Origin: Tetradesmus obliquus
Taxonomy: Eukaryota > Chlorophyta > Chlorophyceae > Sphaeropleales > Scenedesmaceae
Direction of reading: 5' to 3'
DNA: 64,000 nucleotides
Assembly (NCBI GenBank): GCA_030272155.1
Contig: CP126205.1
Span: forward strand, 3,398,501-3,462,500
Shown: positions 54,701 to 61,980 of the stretch, piece after piece
Numbering within the stretch: position 1 is the first letter of the stretch
Layout: every line of letters starts with the position of its first letter
The notes under the pieces: generated by a model
Database searches by the model: none
What the model saw: only the letters and a program-made list of their open reading frames with translations
What the model was told of the DNA's origin: nothing
Position numbers and translations under genes: made by a program

Positions 54701-57700
54701 TGCACAGCGTTGACCTCGACGTGCTGCTGCACCATAGCTGCTACACGCTTGCACTTTCTTAGCCATGTTGTGAGTATATGATGGTCAGCACGGCAGGTTG
54801 AGTACTGTTGCACTTAATGCAAACGTCCCAGAACCAAGATGAGGTCAACACAGATCACGGTTTTGATCAGAGAGGTTTTGATCTGGCTGACCACAATGCG
54901 CTGAACATGTGTGAAGAAGCTGTGGTTGTATACTGCTGTGTTGGCCGGCTACAACTGACGAGCACAGTTGCTTAGCCGCTGCTGTCGCAGCAACGGTTGC
55001 GCACGAGCATTGTGCGTTGCAGGCCCACACGCATCTGCATATCGTGCGCGCCAGAGCGCTCATTACTCCATCTTTGCACCACGTGGCATGTTTCGTAGCT
55101 GGTACGAACTTCCTGTGTTGGTGGAATGCATCCAGCCTACTGACGGCTTTGCGCGCACAGATTTTTGTATTGTCTTGGCTGATATGCCAATCGCAGACAA
55201 CGCTGTTCAGCTTAGGTTTATGTGTGGCAGCCTCAGACATGTTGGCGTGACTGCTGCTGCTGACATGCAGTAGCAGATTGATAGTTGTGAACACTGTCAC
55301 GACATCTACACTCACAAGTGTGCTGTCAGAACTGTCGCTTTGCTAGTTGTTGGCTTCAAAACAGCGATGCATGCTCAACCCGCCAATAAAACACCACATT
55401 GTTGCATGTATGTGAGAGCCAACCCAGGCGTGTCAACACCTCCGGCACCAATGTCATGTTGACACTACGACCACATGCTGACCATAATTTCGTCCGCAGC
55501 CATGTGAAACACAGCAAGCAATCTATCAACAAAGAGGTCCCAAAACTTTGAGATATGTGTCTGAGGGCAAAAAAGGTCTGAAAGAAAATCATTGGAAACA
55601 TGGGCTCTCCTGCACCTCACCTGGCCCGTGCCCGTGTTCCACACCAGCAGCCGCTTGTCCCCGCCAGCGCCCAGCAGCCGCCGCCCGTCACTGCTGAAGG
55701 CCACGTCGTTGGCGCTGCCCAGCAGGCCCTGCGGCAGGCACACATGTTACGTGATGTTACGTTACGTTACAAACACAACTCGAGAAAGAATGAAACGATG
55801 AAACCCCCATCAAGAGCCAACATTTCATGCGCCAGGAGATGCAGGGGCACAAGTGCACACATACACACATGCATTGCATGCTCTGCTCAACAAGAAGCAG
55901 AAACCTCGGTCAGGCTAACAAAGAGGTCGCACCGGGGTAGTAGTTGTGAGAGAGAGGACATACAGCATGATGATACCAAAGCGCCTTAGCAGTCAAGACG
56001 ATGTTGGCAGCACAGGCCATGCGCAGCTGCCCAGCTTGATGCAGTACACAGTTATCCAGTTACAGATTGCATGTCAGGCACACAGCCGCGAAGCGGTGTC
56101 TCACGTGGTAGGTGTGGGTGTGGCTGCTGGTGTTGAGGTCCCATGTTTGGACCGTCTTGTCCATGCCGCAGCTGGCCACCAGGTGGCCATAAGGCTGGAA
56201 GGACAGGCTGCAGCAGCCGCCAGCATGCGCCTGCGGCAGCAACATAACGACAGAGGAGGAGTGGTGATACTGGTCTGTTCACGCGGCAAGCATGCGGCTG
56301 CAGCCGTTGTTAGCACATGAAGCGCAGCCTGCAGAGCAGCGGGGTGGTGCGATGGCGGTGGGTGATGCATGCTGCTGCTGCTGTGGGGATAGCAGCGCGC
56401 ATTTGTTTCGGTGCATGGATATTGTGCGTGGCCACCAGGTGGCCGTGGGGCTGGAAGGACAAGCTGCAGCCGCCGCAAGCATGCACCTGTAGCAGTTGAA
56501 AACCACGAGTTTGCATATCTTGCATGTCAGCGTCCGGCCAAAGTGAATGTCAAAGTTCAACTGATTATTCTCCTACTTAGGCTAGGATTGTAACAATCAA
56601 AGCTGTATGGTTGCACAGGAAGGGGATGCAGTTGTTGATGACACACCAGGCAGCGCAGCAGGGATGTTTGATAGCAGTGGGCGGTGCATGCTGCTACTGT
56701 GGAGGCAGGCTGCCAACACAGTAGCTTGTATGCGGGACATTGCTGGCATGACATCTGCATTGATGGGCGCACAGTACAACTCCATCTGCTGATCAGTGTC
56801 AGCGGCCCACCTGCACAAACTTTTTAGGTGCTGCAGGCAGCTGCCGCTCCCTCAGGTGCACTGCCCCCTCAGGCAAGCCCATCTTCTGCTTCAGGCTGCC
56901 AGAGCAAATGCAGTGTGCATGCTAGACACTGCTTGCAAGCAAGCGCATGACATCGCATGCGAATCGATGAGAGAGCAGTGCACATTCACCTGCTGAATTC
57001 TATCAGCAGCCCACCTGCACAATGTCGTCGGCGCTGGCGGCAGCTGCCACTCGTCACTGCCTTGTAACAGGCACTAAGAACTTGTGTTCTGATCACGGGG
57101 TCAACCCACCTGCACAAACTTTGTGGGTGCTGCAGGCAGCTGCCGCTCCCTCAGGTGCCCCACCGCCCCCTCAGGCAAGCCCATCTTCTGCTTCAGACTG
57201 CCCCACAGCAGCTGCCCATGGCTGGCAGCAGCACCACCTGCTGCTGCTGCTGCTGCCGAGCTGCCTGCTGCTGCCTCGGTGAGGCTGGTGCGCCTGCTGG
57301 CAGCAGCGCTGGTGTCGCTTGGTGTTGTGGCTGCTGATGCTGCTGCGGGGGTGGTGCTGCCCCTGCGGCGCGTGAGCAGGCCCAGCAGCTGAGAAGCCGC
57401 ACCAGCCTCGACCTGCACGGTGGTGGGGCAGATGTAGAATTAGGTACAGATGTCAGATGCAGATGTCGGATGCATTTGTGGGTGAGCAGCAACTGCACTG
57501 GTGTGCAGATGACCCAACCTGCATGGTAGGGCAGCAGCCGGGCAGAACAGGCAGCCAGATGTGAAGAGGTCAAGGGTGACCAGCAGCTGTGCTGGTATGC
57601 ACAAGCATGTGAATGAGCAGGCCAAGAAAAAAACACGCAGCAGCTGCGAGGCAGCGCCAGACTCAACTTGTGTGGTGGGGCAGCAGCCAGGCAGGACAGG

Positions 57701-58519
57701 CAGCCACAAAATGCCGTTGACACAGGTGACTGCTGAGAGCGCAAACGGGCTATGCATGCCGCAAGGTAGCTGTGTGCATCTTGCTGTCGGCAGTGCTCGG
57801 GCGCAGTGCAGGCAGACCCACACTGCATGCAACAGCAAGGAGGCGAGAGCTTCGACTCTCCAGGCCAGACGCAGCGCAATGCTATGGGTGCATGTCATTG
57901 TTTTGCCTGTGTAGCAGCCATGGCAACGCCAGCCACACAGCCGGCTGGCTGCCACCGGCTGGTGCTAGAGTGAGCTGCCAACCTATGCAGACCCCTGCAC
58001 AGCTTTCAGAACCAGCACATGGAGCAGCATGACGTTGGGTTGATGTTTGCAGGGGCCGGCAGCCGCACAGGCTGCCCATCTAAGTTCTCGCACCTGCTGC
58101 CGCTTGGCGTTGTCCATCATCTCCTCGTGCATCTTGTTGATCTGCTCTAGCCGCTCAGCCTGGCAGCAGCAGCAGCAGCAGCATCGAACCTGTTGGGTGT
58201 GCTTTAAGCAGGCAGCAGCTGCAACAGCAACCACCCACCCACCCACAAAGACCATGCAGCAGCAGCCATGCACATGCAGGGCAAATGCAGGGCAGGTGCA
58301 GCCACCCACACGTCCATGCACCGACATGAAAGCAAAGCAGGCCCAGTGCTTCACAATCACATCCATGCACCCATACACCAGCATGCAGGTTGAGGGGGAC
58401 TCAACAAATTCAGAACATACCTCGCGTGCCACCATGGTGTGCAGGCGTGCTTCAAGGGCTGCGTTGTCAGCGCGCAGCCGCTCAGCCTCGGCCTCCGCAG
58501 CCACCTTGGCGCCAACACT

Positions 58520-58561
<42 letters not shown>

Positions 58562-60470
58562 CGTTGTCACATGCAGTGGTAATTGAGCTTGCAGCAGCAA
58601 GCGATTGCTGTGCCAGGTACCAGCCACCACAGCGCGCCTCCCCTGCTCAACCCTCCCCAAAATCCAACCAGCCATCACCCTCGCTCCCCTCCTTTGCCGC
58701 TCCCCGCGCCTCCGCCTCAGCAGCCGCCAGCTGCCGTGCCTCCTTCTCATCGTCCAGCAACCGCCCCATACCTATGTGACCGCTCACCCACTGACGTGGC
58801 CAACCACACATTGCTCTTTGCAGCCTGCTCAGGTGCTGCCCGCCCACCTAGCGACCTAGTGCCTCGCCACCTGTCCTGGCGAAGCCACTCACCGTGCCTC
58901 TGCCGCCGGCCATGCCGCAGCCACCCCCGCCGCCAAGTCCACCTGTGAATCCCAGAAAGTGCTCACCGTGCTTCTGCCTCTGCAGCCGCCAGCTGCCGTG
59001 CTGCCTTCTCATCATCTAGGGCGCACCCCACCTCAGCCAGCCGCGCCTTGCACAAGCATCCCCCCTCCCCCATACCGCATTTATGACCATCAACACGCTG
59101 ACGTCGCCTGCTGCTCTGTATGCAGCCTGCCCATGTGCTGCCTGCCCTACCAGCCACATGGTGCTTCCTTGCAAGACAGCTGCTCACCGTGCCTCCGCCT
59201 CTGCAGCCGCCAGCTGCCGTGCCTCTTTCTCGTCGTCCAGCGCCCTGCTGACCTCAGCCAGCCGCGCCTTGAGGCCTGAGATCTCGCCAGACGCCAGCTC
59301 AGCCGCCTCCGCTGCCTCTGCGTTGGCGGCCTTCAAGTTGTCATTCTGGCGCTGCAGCGACAGCAGCTCTTCGTATGCCTGGGTGTGGGAGTGATACGTG
59401 TGGGGTTGGGAAGTGCAGGAAATATGGGCAGCAATTTGTGTGGTTGTTTGAATTTACCAGAACAAGGAAGAGCAAGTAACAAGCAGCAAGTTGGCACAGA
59501 TGAGGTCACTTCTGCTGGTCGCCAGACGCCAGCTCAGCGGCCTCCGCTGCATCTGCATTGGCGGCTTTGAGGTTGTCGTTTTGGCGCTGCAGCGACAGCA
59601 GCTCCTCGTACGCCTGGCGGGGTGCAGAGTGAAGCGTGTGTGGGGCAGCTGCAAGGGTGTGGGTGCGGGTGTGCGGGCAGGTGTTCACAGAGAGTTTGCA
59701 TGTATAGCATGTAAGCATGTAGACATCCAGAGCACTTGCGGTGTGTGCATGGCTGGCAGAGGGTAAAACAGTCACGGTGCAAAAGACTTTGAACACGTAC
59801 ACAGGTTAACGGCAAGGATAGGGGGGCAGCAGTGAAGACCCTTGCAAAGAAGCAGCGCGCCAGAGCATGGCTGGGGCAGGAGCATGTGATGCAGGCAAGG
59901 AGAGGGGCAGCAGCTAGCCTGCGATCTACAGATTAACAGCACTCTTGTGACAGCTCAAGAATTTCTGCAGCCGCAACACGATGCTCCGCGCTGCCAGTGC
60001 ACACAAAGCAGCTGCCGCGCCACCCACCCCAACCCAACCCCACCCACCTTGGACTTGTCTCGCAGCAGTGAGGTGAGCTCGCTGTTGGCGCGCTGCAGCT
60101 GCGCCCTGTAGCCCTCAGCCTGGGCCAGCAGCGAGCAGCAGAAGAAAACAAAGCGCTGTGTTGGCATGGCATGTGCAATGGCAGTGCCGTATGCATGGTC
60201 GCTATGTGGGTTACAGGTCAACATGTAGTTGCGCAAACTGCACAAGCATAGCGAGTGGGTGTAGTGTACGCGATGTCGTGTCCTGCTGGCACGGATCCAC
60301 ATGATAAGTGCACGGCCCCTGAGCAGACGGCAGATGTTGCTTGGGAGCAAGCGGCCTGGGGTGGTGGTGGCGCTGCTGCTGTCACTAGCATGCTGGCCGC
60401 AGCTTTGTCTGCCCTGCCTCAGTGCATCCAGCAGAGCAATGCTGCCTGCTGCCCATGCTGCTGCTGCTGC

Positions 60471-60510
<40 letters not shown>

Positions 60511-60920
60511 TGTCAAGAACCATCCTCTGTCAACTTTCCTGCTCACACACCAACCACAGCAGCGCAGCCATTGCTCACCTGCTGCTGCTGCGTACTGCAG
60601 TGCAGCTGCCGCCACACGCTGCATGCGTGCCAGTGCGGCAGGAACACTTCTGGCTGCAAAGCCTCTCTCAGCCTCAACAAAGACAGCAACTGTTTGACTG
60701 TCAGCGCCTTATTGCAGCTGCTGCCAGGTGTTTGATAATCAACAGCTTCCCACCCTCACAGCCTGACCTGCCCCTCACAGGCAGCCTGCTGCCCACCTTT
60801 GCTGCAAAGTCCCGCACGGCCGCCTCATCAAAGGCTGCCAGGCGCTGGCTCAGCGCTGCCGCCTCGTCGCGCAGCTCAGCAGCCTCCTTGTCCAGCACAC
60901 CCACACGCACCTGGCAGCAG

Positions 60921-60994
<74 letters not shown>

Positions 60995-61149
60995 CGCCAG
61001 CAGTGCTCAACTAGTAGCTGGCAGCTTGTACACAGCTCACAATGAGACCAAGTACCATGCTCAGGCTGTGTGTGCCTGGTGGTGGGCGCAGTTGTTGTAA
61101 GGTATAACCTGCCAAAGCACTTCAGTCTGCTGCAAGACAACATCAAACG

Positions 61150-61197
<48 letters not shown>

Positions 61198-61430
61198 ATG
61201 TTGCTGCTGCTGCTGATGCGGACAGTGCAGTCACAGCAGCAGCACAGCAGCCTTCGAGCCTCACTCTTCCACCAGGCAACGGCTCTCACCTCGAGCTCCC
61301 TGTTGCGCGTCATGAGGGCCATGTAGTCAGCAATGATGGCCTCGAAGGGCTGGCTCTGGCTGCACTGCAGCTGCTGCACCTGGGCCCACACATGGCGCTG
61401 CAGGGCCTCGGGGCAGCAGCCCAGCTGCAT
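41612..61430 (-). CDS. ATG16: ATG16 autophagy protein (N-terminal helix, coiled coil, WD40 propeller)
   Basis: Fifteen minus-strand exons join to 633 aa: 61290-61430, 60797-60910, 60048-60119, 59188-59378, 58421-58517, 58094-58159, 57110-57412, 56105-56230, 55621-55728, 48934-49038, 48556-48655, 48127-48197, 42499-42621, 42040-42156, 41612-41779 (TAA). Residues 1-47 form the helix (FEAIIADYMALMTRNRELE) that in ATG16 proteins binds ATG5. Residues 48-227 are a charged coiled coil for dimerisation. A low-complexity Ala/Ser linker follows. From about 329 there are seven WD repeats, e.g. GMDKTVQTWD, GDKRLLVWN, LTGHTNAV, CLKVWDLTRGY, GHLDGTLCLWDLR, SKDNQLRLWD and AADGQVFVWD. The order and wording match plant and animal ATG16/ATG16L1. 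With ATG12-ATG5 it directs ATG8 lipidation at the growing autophagosome. Introns carry a 4.8 kb tandem array, two nested opposite-strand genes and many exon-edge copies. Confidence 0.9.
42369..42418 (-). repeat. Echo of the 3' edge of ATG16 exon 42499-42621
   Basis: Copies the end of the exon (RLWDFRQLGTLQ, here VWGFRLLGTLQ) together with the GTGCGCAC donor, about 120 bases downstream in the next intron. Confidence 0.75.
42710..44687. mobile_element. 1978-bp tandem unit, copy 1, in an ATG16 intron
   Basis: Begins in a [11 protein letters not shown] stretch and repeats with period 1978 at 44688 and 46666. Copies appear identical base for base where compared. The first 880 bases are present three times and the remaining 1.1 kb twice, the arrangement LTR-internal-LTR-internal-LTR. 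Contents include a short AT palindrome (AGCATATATATGTATATATG, 42924), a second GA tract (43565-43588) and a minus-strand 118-codon frame. No reverse transcriptase or transposase was recognised, so it could be a non-autonomous element or a plain satellite. Confidence 0.6.
43862..44218 (-). CDS. 118-aa hypothetical protein in tandem unit, copy 1
   Basis: Starts with an acidic Gln/Glu-rich segment (EDLQQLGEDGVEQEEQQGQQ) and continues with a more ordered part (LEHAHPMQMLHEVIIAQLQP, YQLTWSYEQQ). The composition looks protein-like, unlike most open frames in this intron. Family unknown. It may be the first exon or a remnant of an element-encoded protein. Confidence 0.35.
   Translation of the reverse strand: MANNEDLQQLGEDGVEQEEQQGQQELNRRTLEVSALGRNYVAIERTSSRPATIKARYISRCLEHAHPMQMLHEVIIAQLQPVLLNALPEYQLTWSYEQQLKPTAINARQVIIGWCMAG
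44688..46665. mobile_element. 1978-bp tandem unit, copy 2
   Basis: A complete second copy directly abutting copy 1, with the same GA-rich start, palindrome and 118-codon frame. Confidence 0.6.
45840..46196 (-). CDS. 118-aa hypothetical protein in tandem unit, copy 2
   Basis: Identical translation to the frame at 43862-44218, exactly one period away. No third copy exists because the third unit is truncated before this point. Confidence 0.35.
   Translation of the reverse strand: MANNEDLQQLGEDGVEQEEQQGQQELNRRTLEVSALGRNYVAIERTSSRPATIKARYISRCLEHAHPMQMLHEVIIAQLQPVLLNALPEYQLTWSYEQQLKPTAINARQVIIGWCMAG
46666..47545. mobile_element. 1978-bp tandem unit, copy 3, truncated after about 880 bases
   Basis: Matches the first 880 bases of the unit and then leaves it inside a GA microsatellite that has expanded to about 40 bases (47521-47562). 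Loss of similarity inside simple GA repeats at both edges suggests the array grew or collapsed by recombination there. Confidence 0.6.
47840..47890 (-). repeat. Echo of the 3' edge of ATG16 exon 48127-48197, distal copy
   Basis: CTCTGGCAGTGGCTGGCTGC copies the end of the exon (AGSQPLAE) and the donor, the GTGCGG donor being replaced by GTATTA. It lies in the intron that also holds the tandem array. Confidence 0.65.
48015..48070 (-). repeat. Echo of the 3' edge of ATG16 exon 48127-48197, proximal copy
   Basis: GGCCTTACCTCGGCCGGTGG + CTGGCTGCCTGCCCTGC repeats the same edge, with GTAAGG as donor-like sequence. With the true exon there are three edges at roughly 100-180 base spacing. Confidence 0.65.
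48370..48395 (-). repeat. Echo of the 5' edge of ATG16 exon 48127-48197
   Basis: AAGCTGGCCTGAGCGCAAGC copies the acceptor and first bases of the exon (48187-48206), on the upstream side. Confidence 0.5.
48657..48733 (-). repeat. (CTG)n (sense), about 25 units, abutting an ATG16 acceptor
   Basis: CAG array on the + strand directly joined to the CTGCAG acceptor of exon 48556-48655, with one GAG interruption. Confidence 0.9.
49039..50031. other. Left part of the 6.6 kb ATG16 intron
   Basis: No gene recognised. A minus-strand frame around 49510-49690 (CGLATMINIHNLHEVYDRIN, then VRTQPQVLGSFARYHADS) reads protein-like over about 60 codons and could be a remnant of a mobile element. I cannot name it. 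Confidence 0.3.
50032..51062 (+). CDS. Secreted CxxC-repeat protein 1, nested in an ATG16 intron
   Basis: Exons 50032-50377 and 50590-51018 join G+GC. Reading through the possible GTGAGT donor at 51019 gives TGA at 51060-51062 and 272 aa, so a third exon is possible instead. A signal peptide (YAALAAVLLLVIASSPSAA) is followed by a series of CxxC pairs: CSAC, CTAC, CVKC and CIDC, several followed by NVT or VTL, with likely N-glycosylation. A Gly/Lys/Asp linker (GKGRDGKG) precedes the last CIDCPG. The gene lies on the strand opposite ATG16, inside its 6.6 kb intron. I do not recognise the family; an extracellular or wall role is inferred from the signal and Cys pattern. An in-frame upstream ATG (49948) exists, but starting at 50032 gives a normal signal peptide. 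Confidence 0.65.
51063..52822. other. Spacer between the two nested CxxC genes
   Basis: No gene recognised. Short open frames (for example 51427-51867 and 52285-52887) lack motifs. It probably contains the 3' end of the first and the promoter of the second CxxC gene. Confidence 0.4.
52823..53861 (+). pseudogene. Secreted CxxC-repeat protein 2, paralogue with an in-frame TAA
   Basis: Exons 52823-53204 and 53377-53787 (or read-through to TAG at 53861) match the neighbour in exon phase and order. There is a signal peptide (AVAVAAVLLIAAAAYCADA), then CLKC, CTEC, GRCGC, CTKC and CIDCPG. The codon aligned with Glu in the paralogue (IFECVKCG) is TAA at 53460-53462 (PKY-stop-CTKCG), codon 156 of this model. 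The rest of the frame stays open and conserved for over 100 codons with no other defect. So it is a fresh nonsense mutation, a sequence error, or a gene making a truncated 155-aa product. Stop reassignment is unlikely because TAA, TAG and TGA all end other genes in this window. Confidence 0.6.
53878..53920 (+). repeat. Echo of the 3' edge of CxxC gene 2 exon 2, copy 1
   Basis: GCACCAGCAGAGAAAGGAGG + GTGCTGCTTGCTGTGAGCTG repeats 53758-53800 (TSKKEGAACG plus donor). Confidence 0.7.
53991..54030 (+). repeat. Echo of the 3' edge of CxxC gene 2 exon 2, copy 2
   Basis: A weaker third copy (AGCACCAGGTAGCAGAGG-GGAGGGCGCTGCG) about 110 bases further on. Confidence 0.5.
54031..55620. other. Right part of the 6.6 kb ATG16 intron
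   Basis: No gene recognised. A + strand frame at about 55060-55270 (FRSWYELPVLVECIQPTDGF) looks mildly protein-like, but has no start, splice context or family I can name. Confidence 0.3.
56430..56490 (-). repeat. Echo of the 5' part of ATG16 exon 56105-56230
   Basis: Copies 56172-56236: the acceptor (CTACAG here) and the CGGCSLSFQPHGHLVA codons, about 255 bases upstream of the real exon. Confidence 0.8.
56805..56900 (-). repeat. Echo of the 3' part of ATG16 exon 57110-57412
   Basis: About 95 bases copy 57105-57202, covering the KQKMGLPEGA..RERQLPAAP region and the GTGGG donor, with small deletions that break the frame. Confidence 0.8.
57003..57050 (-). repeat. Short, weak echo of the 3' edge of ATG16 exon 57110-57412
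   Basis: CCCACCTGCACAA-TGTCG..GGCAGCTGCC resembles the donor edge. Only a few dozen bases remain. Confidence 0.4.
57637..57688 (-). repeat. Echo of the 5' edge of ATG16 exon 57110-57412
   Basis: GCAGCTGCGAGGCAGCGCCAG-ACTCAACTTG-TGTGGTGGGGCAG copies 57383-57428 including the acceptor. A smaller piece occurs at 57511-57535. Confidence 0.6.
58519..58561 (-). repeat. (CTG)n (sense), about 14 units, abutting an ATG16 acceptor
   Basis: CAG on the + strand joined to the CTGCAG acceptor of exon 58421-58517. A shorter tract at 58161-58181 abuts the acceptor of exon 58094-58159. Confidence 0.9.
58699..58757 (-). repeat. Echo of the 3' half of ATG16 exon 59188-59378, distal copy
   Basis: CCGCCTCAGCAGCCGCCAGC-TGCCGTGCCTCCTTCTCATCGTCCAG repeats codons for LDDEKEARQLAAAEAEA. 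Confidence 0.75.
58960..59050 (-). repeat. Echo of the 3' half of ATG16 exon 59188-59378, proximal copy
   Basis: Copies 59183-59270, including the GTGAGC donor and ARLAEV..LDDEK..RQLAAAEAEA codons with indels. A small donor-edge fragment lies at 58889-58910. Confidence 0.8.
59519..59620 (-). repeat. Echo of the 5' half of ATG16 exon 59188-59378
   Basis: Repeats YEELLSLQRQNDNLKAANA...ELASG with mostly silent changes and an acceptor-like CCAG, about 240 bases upstream of the real exon. It then breaks off after GCGTCTGGCGA. The high codon-level similarity leaves open that it is a usable alternative exon. Confidence 0.8.
60457..60510 (+). repeat. (CTG)n on the + strand (sense CAG) in an ATG16 intron
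   Basis: About 17 units with one CCG interruption. Unlike the acceptor-linked tracts, it has the opposite orientation relative to the gene and is not next to a splice site. Confidence 0.9.
60924..60993 (-). repeat. (CTG)n (sense), about 23 units, next to an ATG16 acceptor
   Basis: One of the longest triplet tracts in the window, separated by about 13 bases from the acceptor of exon 60797-60910. Confidence 0.9.
61155..61208 (+). repeat. (CTG)n on the + strand (sense CAG) in the first ATG16 intron
   Basis: About 14 units, with a further short run after GATGTTG. Opposite orientation to the acceptor-linked tract at the other end of the same intron. Confidence 0.9.
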
Positions 61431-61980
61431 CGTTATATGAGTTTGAACTATCTTATGCTGCCTGTTGCTGCTCGGCACGTCAGAGTGGACCGTTCCTGCT
61501 GCACATGCAACGGTACTGTTCCGTATCTCCGTGTACTATACGCGGTCGCTAGATCTCTACCGAGCCCTTTTTTTGTAAAAACTTGAACTTATTACATATA
61601 TTTCTGCATGTGCTTCGTCGTACGCAAGACAGAAGCAGGCAGTGACCTGAGGACAGGCAGCAAAGTCAGGCCTGTACTATCTGCTGACATGGTGTTGGCA
61701 GCCAAGACATTTGGCTCTCAACGGAGAATTGCTCCTTGAACAGAACAACCGGCTGCCACGATCCAGGGCCGTTGCTACCATCATGAACTCCTGGCAAAAA
61801 ATGAAACCCTAAACATACCGCTATCATCATCCTACAACCTGACCCTGGGCGCTAGGCTCCTGCAAGCCGCTGGGCTCCTGTGGTGATCACAGAAGCAACC
61901 AGGGCCGCCCTTGCAATTGACGTTTCATTGCACTCATCGTACACATGCTGAACGCATCCCAACTCTGCACTGCCGCAGCA
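61431..61980. promoter_or_regulatory. Spacer between the MFS-like gene end and the ATG16 start
   Basis: 550 bases holding the ATG16 upstream region and the 3' end of the preceding minus-strand gene. An AT-rich stretch (61560-61605, TTTTTTTGTAAAAACTTG and TTATTACATATA) is the only notable composition change. No motif can be assigned with confidence. Confidence 0.45.
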
